Assembly: GCA_036250225.1 (NCBI GenBank)
Contig: JAPZLL010000019.1
Span: 558,001-622,000 of the forward strand
Reading direction: 5' to 3'
Source: Cercophora sp. LCS_1
Taxonomy: Eukaryota > Ascomycota > Sordariomycetes > Sordariales > Lasiosphaeriaceae
DNA length: 64,000 nt
Part shown: one piece after another, positions 55,951 to 64,000 of the stretch
Position numbering within the stretch: the first letter of the stretch is position 1
Layout: each line of letters begins with the position of its first letter
The notes under the pieces: model-generated
Told to the model about the DNA's origin: nothing
What the model saw: only the letters and a program-made list of their open reading frames with translations
The model's database searches: none
Position numbers and translations under genes: made by a program

Positions 55951-55977
55951 TAGGAATAGGAATAGGAATAGGAATAG
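55951..55977 (+). repeat. (TAGGAA)4 hexanucleotide microsatellite
   Basis: Four perfect tandem TAGGAA units plus a partial unit, 20 bases after the transcription-factor stop codon, so probably in its 3' UTR. Confidence 0.9.
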
Positions 55978-56493
55978 AGGAGACGGAGAAGTGATTATCC
56001 AGCCTTGGAGACTTACCCTTGACCAAAATCTAATTGCATGGCGAATCTTATGGATGCGTTGGCACAATGCCAAAGCTTGAGACATCTCCAACTTTCCACC
56101 CAATCTCCCTCTGTTGGACTGATCAGCCTCCCTGAACACCCGGTCGTGAAACTTTCGTGACCAATTCGCCTCTAATTCTGTTAATGTACACATATACAGC
56201 GTAAACACGGGGTTAAAAGGAAATGTCTATGCCATAGTGTCGTGTGTACTGCAATGATACACCACGCCTGCTAAGCCGATTGCAACGGGTCATCCGGATC
56301 GTATAAGAAACCGCAACTCCCGCAAAAATCGAACAGACGTGCTCCCAGGGGGGAGTTCATTATCCCCGGGATACTTTGGTTTTCCTCTTCTCCCCAGCAT
56401 CCCGAAACGGGGTTATTGGGCTTCTCCCAACGCCGTTATCCACCTTCCACACCAGGCACGCCGATACCATGCCCCCTCGACTCGTCACACACC
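55978..56493. other. Convergent 3' region between transcription factor and ATP synthase e
   Basis: About 500 bases with both 3' UTRs expected. No coding signal. Confidence 0.5.
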
Positions 56494-57016
56494 CTAGGAC
56501 TTTTGCGCCAAAAAGGCCTCGATATATGTCCCGAGGTCGAAGTTGGGGTCATTTGGGTCTTGGTTGACTGCTCCTTGTGTCAGCACTCGTGAGCTCCCTG
56601 GTGAAGAGAGAAATAACTCACGTCCTCCACTTGGTTGAGGAGCGGCGGCCGCCGATGCGGGCTGCTTCGACTTGGCATACGCCTGCTTCGCCTGCTCTAT
56701 CAACTTTTGCTTGTGCTCATAGTCGCGCTGGGCGGCCGCGGCCCGTTGTGTGGTGGTGATGGTGCGCTGGTGGTAGAAGCCGTAGAAGACGCCCAGGCAG
56801 AGGGCCGAGTACCGGAGGACCTACAGGCATGAGCCGTTAGTGTGCGGTCTTAGTCTGAACCTTGTTGATTTGTTTGGGGTTATTTGTTTCGGGACTGCGC
56901 ATCGGATGGTGGTTTGGTGTGGTTGGGGCGCGGTTCGACATGTGAGAAGATCGGATGGCGGGCATTCTAAAAGCTGAGGATTCGTCACTCACGTTGGCTC
57001 CGGATGTGGTAGACAT
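56494..57016 (-). CDS. Mitochondrial ATP synthase subunit e, 98 aa
   Basis: Subunit e sits in the F1Fo membrane sector of the inner mitochondrial membrane and supports ATP-synthase dimerisation and cristae shape (family knowledge; yeast Atp21/Tim11). Exons (minus): 57016-56993 (MSTTSGAN), 56820-56622, 56567-56494. The joined protein has VLRYSALCLGVFYGFYHQRT with the membrane helix and its GxxxG-like GVFYG, then a coiled coil QRAAAAQRDYEHKQKLIEQA and KQAYAKSKQP, a short Ala/Pro linker and the conserved end NQDPNDPNFDLGTYIEAFLA. Length is typical. Transcribed divergently from the dynein gene. Confidence 0.94.
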
Positions 57017-57756
57017 TTTTGTGTTCAGGTTTCGCGACGACGCAACGCTCCGGGTAAATGAAGGGATGGTGATTGACGATCAGCGATGGGCAATTGGGCG
57101 TGGACCGGTCAATTGGATGGTCAGTTCGTCCCGTGATGGTGTCGTCGGGGCGAGGTTGGCGGGCAATGGGTTGTCAGGGCGGAGCGTCGGCCGGTCGGGG
57201 AGGTGGACTGCGAGAGGCAGGTTTTGGGAAGCTCGGGTGTTGTCGCGGTTTTTTTTCTCTGGTTGGCCCAGGTCCCCACAAGCTCTCGGCTTGGGGATTG
57301 CTGGCTGTTGCCAGATGTCAACGGGTCGGCGGGGGCCAAGACTGGATGATGTCACGTGCAAAGCACCAGCGGAAGTGCCCAGCGCCCCTGCAGTGACAGC
57401 TGGAAGGGACCCCTGTCAAGTGGATCCATGGCGCCCCAGTCGCGAGGAACGCGCAGAGAGCGCAGTGATGCTGAAGGGGATCATTTGATTGTCAACTTCG
57501 CAGCTTGCAGCGAGTTTTAGCAGTTTCCCTTGCCATTTGACGCCGCGACTCTCGCATAATCCGCTATTCACCGGACGAGCTCGACTACTCTTTGCGACTT
57601 GTTTTCTCAAACGAACTTGGAGACTGCGCTGCCAAAGCCGTCGCCAAATACGGAAATTGATATCACTGCGCCGAAGGAGTTCTGCGCGCCGGGCACCTCC
57701 CGGATCCGGTGCTGCTCGAGGGGACGGTAGGCCTGAAATGGGCCTAAGAGGCCAAG
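57017..57756. other. Divergent promoter between ATP synthase e and dynein intermediate chain
   Basis: About 740 bases shared by two genes. A 177-codon plus frame at 56955-57488 overlaps the first exon of subunit e in antisense and has no motif. No other feature supported. Confidence 0.5.
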
Positions 57757-59901
57757 ATGATGCAACAACGTCGAGATGAGATTCTCGCGAAGAAGGCTCG
57801 GCTCGCGGAGCTCAAGCGGCAGAGAGAGCTTAGGCAGGCCAGCGCCTCAAGCTCCCGCCCGAGCATAGGGGGTTCGACTGATGTTAGTGTCCCCGCCCAC
57901 ACACTGGTAGTTCCAGCGCTGACGTTTCGTGCTCAGTTAATATCCCCCACGCCCGGCCGACCTGATCGACGAGAGCTTGAGGACTTAATCAACAGTCTTG
58001 TCCGCGATAAGTCTATCTCTGGCTCCACAGGAGCGAATTCGCCCGCGCGGCGTGGTAGTAGGCCCAACAGCGTCCTCAGCGCAGGTGAAATCAGCAATGG
58101 CAACTCCGAGTACGCGACTCCTGCCAACGGCCAAGTGGTGCCCTCCCCGCAGCCGCCGCAAATTCTCTCGACGGTTCCGCTTGCCACCGTCTATGAATGC
58201 CCCCCTTCGCCAGTAAAAGAAGTCTTTACATACAGCAAAGGCGTGCAGACAACAGAGGAATGGACGCCACCGAGCAGGCCTCGCGCGTTCTCCGAGTCGG
58301 ACAACGAAGAGCCGGCTGTATCGACCCCGACCAAGACCCCAAGCAAACGGTTGAGTAGGAGAGACCGGGACCGGGAGGAGGAACTCCGGGAAAGCATCCG
58401 GAGGGAGATCGAGGAGGAGCTCCGGGCGGCGAGGGAGCTTGTGACGGATGGCGTCTTGAAGCCCTCAGTGGCCGCAAACTTCCCGGCCAGGAACCTGAAT
58501 GGAGAGGAGCTCAAAGCTGTCACACAGTCCGAGGACTTTATGGACTTTATTGACAAATCGACCAAGGTTATCGAGAAGGCATTAGACCAAGAGTACGATA
58601 TCCTTACCGACTACACCCTCCAGGCTCTCAACATCGACGACGACGACGAGCAGAATGGAAACACGGGCGGCAAAGGCCGACGGAAGGTGAAGGAACTGGC
58701 TCAGTTTTACGACGAACGGTGGTCTAAGAAACGCATGATCAGCTCCATTGACTTTTCTCCAAAGTTCAGCGAGCTTCTCCTGGCTTCATACACGAAAAAC
58801 CCCACCGCACCTCACGACCCCGATGGCATTGTCCAAATCTGGAACCTGCACCTGCACGACCGTCCAGAATACGTGTTTCACGCGCAATCCGACATTCTCA
58901 CAGCGAAATTCTCCCCTTTCCACCCCAATCTGATTATTGGCGGTGCCTATAGTGGCCAAGTACTCCTCTGGGATACGCGCGCTCGCGCTGCCCCTGTGCA
59001 AAAGACGCCTCTGACTGGCTCTGGCCACACCCACCCTGTCTACTGTGTCGACATTGTCGGCACCCAAAACGCCAACAACATCATCTCGTGCTCAACCGAC
59101 GGTGCCGTCTGTGGTTGGAGTGTCGACATGCTCGCTCAACCGCAGGAGAATCTGACGCTGCAGGCTCCCCTCCCTGCCAAAAACGAAGACCTCAGCCCAA
59201 CATGCATGGCCTTTCCCCAGGCAGACCCGACCTTCTTCCTCGTCGGCTCCGAGGAGGGCACAATTTACCCCTGCCACCGGTACGACCGCGCCGGTGCAAA
59301 GGCCGGTGTCGACACGCGCGTCAGCTACAAGGGCCATGCCGCTCCCGTCATGTCGGTCGACTTTCACCCTGCCCGTGGACCGCAGGATCTCGGCGATCTC
59401 GTACTCTCTGCTAGTTTGGACTGGAGCGTTAAGCTCTGGAAAGTACGTGCGCCCGCTGCTACGTCCGCAGTCGGGTCCGGTCTCGGTGCCGTGGCTGGCG
59501 ATGCTCAAGTGACACCACTTCTTGACTTTACTAGAGAGGACGTGGTGTACGACGCGGCTTGGTCGCCGGTGAAGCCGGGTGTGTTTAGTCTGGTGGATGG
59601 CGCTGGGTGGTTGGAGCTGTGGGATATCACGGTCGAGACGGAGGAGCCGCTTGCGAGGATCACGCCGAGCGCGAGAAAGGATGGTAGGACCATGCTGAGC
59701 AAGAGCTTGAACCGGGTTGCGTGGGAGCCGTCTGAGGGCAAGAGGCTCGCAACGGGTGGTATTGATGGGTCGTTGACCATGTTTGAGGTCGGCCCGGATT
59801 TGGGTGGCAAGGAGGGGTTGAAGAATGAGGAGTGGAATAGCGTCAAGAAGCTTGTTACGAGGCTTGAGGCGGCGGGGGAGAATGGCGCGTCGGTGGTGTA
59901 G
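57757..59901 (+). CDS. Cytoplasmic dynein 1 intermediate chain, about 696-714 aa
   Basis: Links the dynein heavy chain to dynactin and the light chains for minus-end transport. N-terminus MMQQRRDEILAKKARLAELK is the charged helix that binds dynactin p150/NudE. FTYSKGVQTTEEWTPP resembles the light-chain-binding site. A coiled coil (RRDRDREEELRESIRREIEE) precedes FMDFIDKSTKVIEKALDQEY and a C-terminal WD40 propeller (MISSIDFSPKFSELLLASYT; ILTAKFSPFHPNLIIGGAYS; VYCVDIVGTQNANNIISCST; VMSVDFHPARG; LDWSVKLWKV). The frame is open throughout, but 57883-57936 (54 nt, GTTAGT...GCTGAC...CTCAG) looks like an in-frame intron; removing it joins GGSTD to LISPTPGRPD, which fits the family better (then 696 aa). 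Confidence 0.95.
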   Translation: MMQQRRDEILAKKARLAELKRQRELRQASASSSRPSIGGSTDVSVPAHTLVVPALTFRAQLISPTPGRPDRRELEDLINSLVRDKSISGSTGANSPARRGSRPNSVLSAGEISNGNSEYATPANGQVVPSPQPPQILSTVPLATVYECPPSPVKEVFTYSKGVQTTEEWTPPSRPRAFSESDNEEPAVSTPTKTPSKRLSRRDRDREEELRESIRREIEEELRAARELVTDGVLKPSVAANFPARNLNGEELKAVTQSEDFMDFIDKSTKVIEKALDQEYDILTDYTLQALNIDDDDEQNGNTGGKGRRKVKELAQFYDERWSKKRMISSIDFSPKFSELLLASYTKNPTAPHDPDGIVQIWNLHLHDRPEYVFHAQSDILTAKFSPFHPNLIIGGAYSGQVLLWDTRARAAPVQKTPLTGSGHTHPVYCVDIVGTQNANNIISCSTDGAVCGWSVDMLAQPQENLTLQAPLPAKNEDLSPTCMAFPQADPTFFLVGSEEGTIYPCHRYDRAGAKAGVDTRVSYKGHAAPVMSVDFHPARGPQDLGDLVLSASLDWSVKLWKVRAPAATSAVGSGLGAVAGDAQVTPLLDFTREDVVYDAAWSPVKPGVFSLVDGAGWLELWDITVETEEPLARITPSARKDGRTMLSKSLNRVAWEPSEGKRLATGGIDGSLTMFEVGPDLGGKEGLKNEEWNSVKKLVTRLEAAGENGASVV

Positions 59902-60502
59902 GTAATTTGGTTGAATAGGGCGTTGTAGTAGTAGCTTTGATGGAATAGGAGCGAAGCCTCATTTTTATACCCGACTTGTGGTCCACACTTGATCACTCTC
60001 GTATTGTCGTCATGACCACTGTGATGCCTTGTTGAGCATCAGGGTGCTTATCAACCCTAACCCTGGATGACCCGCCTGCAGGGGTGTGGATCTCGAGGAT
60101 TTAAATTCTCTTTAGTTTTTCGCATTCCTGTTTTCGCTCCTTTGACCTTTCAGTCCTGACAACGACGGTCAGCAGTGTTTTGTTGCAGACGTTTCGCAAT
60201 GATCAGTTAGTCAATGTAAGTAGCTCTTCTTCTCATTTTTTCTCCCGCTTCCCATGGCAAGGATGAATGATTCTTTCATGAATTCTGCAATTCTGAAGAT
60301 TCCTTTCGAGGTTTCATTGTGGACCGTTTTCACATTTTTTTTCACTTTCTGAGAGCCATTACTTCCGTCTCGTACATGTTTGTCCTCATTGTTGCGAGAG
60401 ATGAACTGACGTGCTTTAGATACATATATATATATTGATGAGATACGAAATTCAAAGAATCTATTCCACCCATAATGCATCGCGTGTGTTCGTTGTGGTC
60501 AT
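59902..60502. other. Convergent 3' region between dynein IC and AKR
   Basis: About 600 bases, AT-rich toward 60420-60450 (TACATATATATATATTG). Expected to hold both 3' UTRs. No coding signal. Confidence 0.5.
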
Positions 60503-61543
60503 CTACGTGTTGGTAGCAATGTAGGCGGGATACCGTCCGCCTACAATCTCAAACTTTGCCAGCGTCGCGTCGATCTCGTCCATCTCTTCGGTGGTGAGAT
60601 CTACCAGCTTGGCGTTCTCGGATACCATTTCTGGTCTGGTGGCGCCGGGGATGGGGATCACGGTTGGCATGCCGGGCCGCTTGGAGAGCGAGCGCGCCCA
60701 GTTGATAGCCAGCTGGGCGGACGTGCAGCCTTTCTTTGCGGCGAGCTCTTCGGCTTGTTTAACGAGTTCGAGGTTGATATGGAAGACGTCGGGTTGGAAA
60801 CGGGGGTAGTCGCGCAGTGCTGGGTTGGGGAGATCGTCGATGGACTTGAATTTACCAGTGAGGATCTGGGGGTGTCAGTCTTTGGTTCGAGATTCGAAGT
60901 CGATGGAAGCAAGGGGACTTACACCGCTGCCGAGGGGTGAGTATGCGACAATGGGGATGTTGTGCTCTGCACAGGCGGCGGCGACACCGTTGTTGAAGAT
61001 GTCTGTGCACCAGAGGCTCACTTCAAGCTCAATGGCTACCACCTTGGTGAGCTTGACGGCTTCGTGGATAGTCGGCGCAGCGACTTCGCTCAGGGCGATG
61101 CCGCCGACCAGGCCCTTGTCGACGTACTCCTGGATGGCAGCAAAGGTTGTTGCCATCGGGACCGTGGGATCGCGACGAGCACACTCAAAGATGTCAATCT
61201 TCTTGCGGCCCTTGAGCTGGGCCAAACAAGTGTCGATGGAACGGCGGATTTCCTCTGGGGAGCCATCGGGCTTGTGGGTCGTGGGGTTGATGGCACCCTT
61301 GACGCTCAGGACGACCTTGTCGGCATCTTCGGGATATTTGGCGAAGTATGCCTCGAGAAGGGTGAGCGAGTTGTTGTCGGGCGGGCCGTAGAACTCGCCG
61401 GCATTCCAAAAGTTCTTGCCCTCGGCCAAGGCAGCGCGCATGGCTTTGAAGGCCTCCTCGTGGGGCGTGGGTTTGGGACGCCAGGTCAAGCCCATGAGGC
61501 CGTAGCCAATGGGGCCGATTTCTTGACCGTTGATCTGAGGCAT
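60503..61543 (-). CDS. Aldo/keto reductase, pyridoxal reductase (AKR8)-like, 327 aa
   Basis: Exons (minus): 61543-60923 and 60865-60503. The TIM-barrel shows GPIGYGLMGLTWRP near the N-terminus, the AKR8-type FWNAGEFYGPPDNNSL with the catalytic Tyr, VVLSVKGAIN with the catalytic Lys, IDIFECARRDPTVPM where other AKRs have the His-containing strand, GLVGGIALSEVAAPTI, IPIVAYSPLGSG and the cofactor segment VIPIPGATRPEMVSENAKLV. Fission yeast Plr1, an NADPH-dependent pyridoxal reductase, has the same features, so a vitamin B6 salvage role is likely but inferred. The catalytic His position appears to be Ala/Arg (ECARRDP), as in AKR8 relatives by memory. Start is the ATG giving MPQINGQEIG. Confidence 0.88.
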
Positions 61544-62136
61544 CTTGCTGAAGCTAGGTGGACTGGAGGCGATGGTTGATGAGAATGCAGCGTGTTGAGA
61601 GTGAAGTGTGATGTTAGCTCCTGAGTTTGAGAACAGGCAGTGCCGTTGCAACTTTATATTTCATGGCGTCATGTATCCCTCAGGGCGTCAAACAAGGTCA
61701 ACCGCAACGGCCAAGCGGTGTTAGGTCCGCTTCGCCTCTACGGAGTTTGGAGATATGCGCCTTGGTGGCTTACAACAAAAACTGCGCTTTCGTGCGGGCT
61801 CGCCTGCCGCTAGCGCCCAAGATCGCGACAGCGATTACTTGCCGGTTTCGGCTACGCCCCGGATTTTGGCGGGCCGGGCCAAGTCGGGGCGCATGCGCGA
61901 ACGCGATTGGCCCGCGATAAGTCCGGTTCAAAGAGCGAAGGCGAGACCATCGCCTTGTCAACGACACGTTTGACATGGAAGCAACAATTGCTGCCTTGAT
62001 CTAGAAACCAATTTTTTGCGCTCTGGACGTTGCACAAACTAATTTCGAGCAATAATTATGATCAACGGAACTAACTCGAACTCCGTGCAAGCACCATCTT
62101 ACAAAACCATGATGCCACACCATTTTGTCCCCGTCA
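61544..62136. other. Intergenic: AKR promoter and 3' side of CCCH gene
   Basis: About 590 bases with no supported gene; includes the AKR promoter (61544-61960) and the CCCH 3' UTR. Confidence 0.5.
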
Positions 62137-63596
62137 TCACACAGTTTCAGTCCCAAAATCAATCAACAACTCCACGATACTCTGCTCCTTCGTCACTTCC
62201 TTCATGTGACCACCCTGCGCCTTTCCGCTCTCCTGAGTTCCTTGGATACCCACCGAATGCTGTTGCACACTCGCACCACGCTGCATGCCCACCGCGCATC
62301 CATTCCCAGCACCCTTCCCATTTTGATTCACAGCTGGAGTTCCAACTCGCCTCTTCTCAAGCGGGCTCACACCCCGCCCGATGATCCCCAATCCACCAGT
62401 ACCAGTACCGCCAGTACCCTTCCCTCCCGAACCTGGAATATTTCCCCTCTGCTGTGCCAAAGGGAGCCGCTGCGTGTGTGCCGACGGCAGCACCTGTGAA
62501 TGGAACCTTGCTTCAGCCTTCAACTGAGCAAGAGCCCGATCGGTCTCCCCCTTGTGATGCCCCTTGATTGCTCTCTCCTTGACATTGATCGTGTTGCTGT
62601 TGTTCTTGAGTTTCTTGTTGGTCTTGTAGTTGAAGATTTCGGAGAGAATGGCTGGGTCGTCGGGGACGGCATGGATGTTGCGGCAGTTTGGGGTGACTTT
62701 TCGTTGTTCATTAGTAACGAGGGAGGAGATGTATGGAGGGAGGAAGGGAACAGAGGGATAGGAACGGGGGAGAAAGATGACTTACATCTACATTGGCGTT
62801 CGCGGACCCAGTTGCGGCAGTATTCGCGTTGGATGGGGTCGTTGAGGACCAAAGCTGATGCGGGAGTTGGAGCTGTGGGGTGTGAGATGTTGCTCGGTTG
62901 AGACGAGATGTGCTGGCTGATCTTGGGAGGTGCGTCGGTAGGGGTGGTGGTAACGGAATCAGGGGTATTAGGCGGTTGAGAGGGTGTGGTGGGCTGGATC
63001 GTGGCAGTCATGGGAGTATTGGTGATATGAGTCTTGACAAGGCAGCCGTTTGTCTGGGCCGTGGGAATATCAGAGGGCCGGTTGTGAATGCTACCCTGGA
63101 GGCCGACGTGAGGCCGCTCGTAGTGCGCCTTCATGCGCTCTGCCGGATGCATAGGGACGGCCATCTGAGGTTGCGGCGTCGAAGCCGGAGCGAGGATGGC
63201 TGATCCTGGAGTTGGCCCCTGTCTGTTTGTAGCGGGTGTGTCGGTGCCGTCTCTGTTTCGAGCGAGCGAGGTATCGTACGACAAGACCGGGCTCGCTTCT
63301 TGAGCCTGCTGGTTGTCTGTCTCTCGGACCTCATCGGCCCATGACGGGTCGGGAGGCGGGGCATAGCGGATGCAAACCGGGTAGGCGCCCTCTAAGTTAG
63401 CATAGACGCCCAGGTTCACAAGGCCGTCCGTTTGTTCAGGGGTGAGATAGCGGGGAAGACCGGCGACTTCAACCCAGTCGGGAAGTTCATCGAGAGCAAT
63501 GAGCGGCACCAGTGCCGTGATGGACCCGTTGGGGCCCAACCGTTGGAGGTAGAACAGCGGCCGGGGTGTCATCTTCTCCGCGTAGAATAGTTGCAT
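62137..63596 (-). CDS. CCCH-type zinc-finger protein, 456 aa
   Basis: Exons (minus): 63596-62786 and 62696-62137. The conserved N-terminus reads MTPRPLFYLQRLGPNGSITA and LVPLIALDELPDWVEVAGLP, followed by a long Pro/Thr-rich linker. The zinc finger CRNWVRERQCRFTPNCRNIH (CX8CX5CX3H) is created only by splicing: exon 1 supplies CRNWVRERQCR and exon 2 the rest. After it come PDDPAILSEIF, a basic stretch and a Gly-rich segment ending IDFGTETV. CX8CX5CX3H fingers usually bind RNA; the target here is unknown. A second ATG in the same exon (MTPRP) may be the used start, since I recall relatives beginning there. Confidence 0.85.
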
Positions 63597-63783
63597 TCAA
63601 AAGGTGGAGGAAAGTGAACAAGAAATCAGAAGCAGAAATAGAAGTAGATATATCTTCCCTCACCGCCCCTGGCTGACTCACCCCAGACACAGGCTGCATG
63701 CTCCCGTCCGTGACAGAACAAACAAAACAACACCACCCAACCCGCTCCCGCAGCAAACGGCAACATACTTTCATGAAACACAC

Positions 63784-64000
63784 TCATACCCCCTCAACCC
63801 TAATTCTCACCTCCACCCCATCAACGCAATAGCCAAACTGCCGCGGTCCATCCCTCAACTCCATCTCCCTCTTCACCCATCGCCCTCCCTTTGGCTCCTC
63901 ACCCTCCTCATCACTGCTATCACCCCCCTCCTCATCATACCCCCCAACAGGATCCCACTCTCCCGTCTCCCACACAAGCTGCATCTTGAGCGGCGACAAG
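63784..64000 (-). CDS. 3' end of a hypothetical gene, truncated by window edge
   Basis: The minus-strand frame is open from the right edge to a TGA at 63786-63784 and encodes 71 residues: SPLKMQLVWETGEWDPVGGY, an acidic EEGGDSSDEEGEE stretch, then VKREMELRDGPRQFGYCVDG and VEVRIRVEGV. The composition is protein-like. The gene begins outside the window; I do not recognise the family. Confidence 0.6.
   Translation of the reverse strand, partial: LSPLKMQLVWETGEWDPVGGYDEEGGDSSDEEGEEPKGGRWVKREMELRDGPRQFGYCVDGVEVRIRVEGV

Noticed and set aside
61544..61651. In-frame N-terminal extension of the AKR (mitochondrial-like)
   Set aside because: It would need a TTG start; the ATG at 61543 gives the conserved N-terminus.

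Overview
The window is nuclear DNA from a filamentous ascomycete. Genes carry short GT-AG introns (mostly about 45-120 nt, often with CTAAC/CTGAC-like branch sites). The gene set is typical of Pezizomycotina: a Zn2Cys6 regulator, a CreB-type deubiquitinase, xylose reductase, a fungal adenylate cyclase and a DUF7514-type protein. Protein similarities remembered from Neurospora and Chaetomium relatives suggest a Sordariomycete, probably Sordariales; this is inference, not a database result.

Layout, left to right: 3' part of adenylate cyclase (+); decayed ankyrin-repeat gene (-); YOS1-like ER-Golgi gene (+); creB-type ubiquitin protease (-); Sec61 beta (-); unidentified coding relic (-); Psr/CTD-type phosphatase (-); peroxisomal ABC half-transporter (+); single-pass membrane glycoprotein (+); D-xylose reductase (+); a second decayed gene related to the ankyrin relic (+); SDS22 (-); BEM46-like hydrolase (+); BTB/POZ protein (+); CSN12-like PCI protein (-) diverging from ribosomal protein eL20 (+); GNAT acetyltransferase (+); unidentified multi-exon gene or relic (-); DUF7514-type protein (+); conserved protein of unknown function (+); Zn2Cys6 transcription factor (+); ATP synthase subunit e (-) diverging from dynein intermediate chain (+); pyridoxal-reductase-like AKR (-); CCCH zinc-finger protein (-); 3' end of one more gene (-) cut by the right edge.

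These are mostly conserved housekeeping and signalling genes with no shared pathway. I see no secondary-metabolite backbone gene, no intact transposon, no CRISPR array and no tRNA or rRNA gene. Intergenic gaps of 1-3.4 kb are long, and several hold old coding sequence. The most notable result is that two decayed genes about 24 kb apart on opposite strands (4688-5770 and 29199-30816) are paralogues: they share a 23/24-nt identical segment, a second similar exon segment and a matching splice-acceptor position.

Exon boundaries were set by eye from GT-AG sites, reading-frame continuity and family knowledge. No alignment or search was run.
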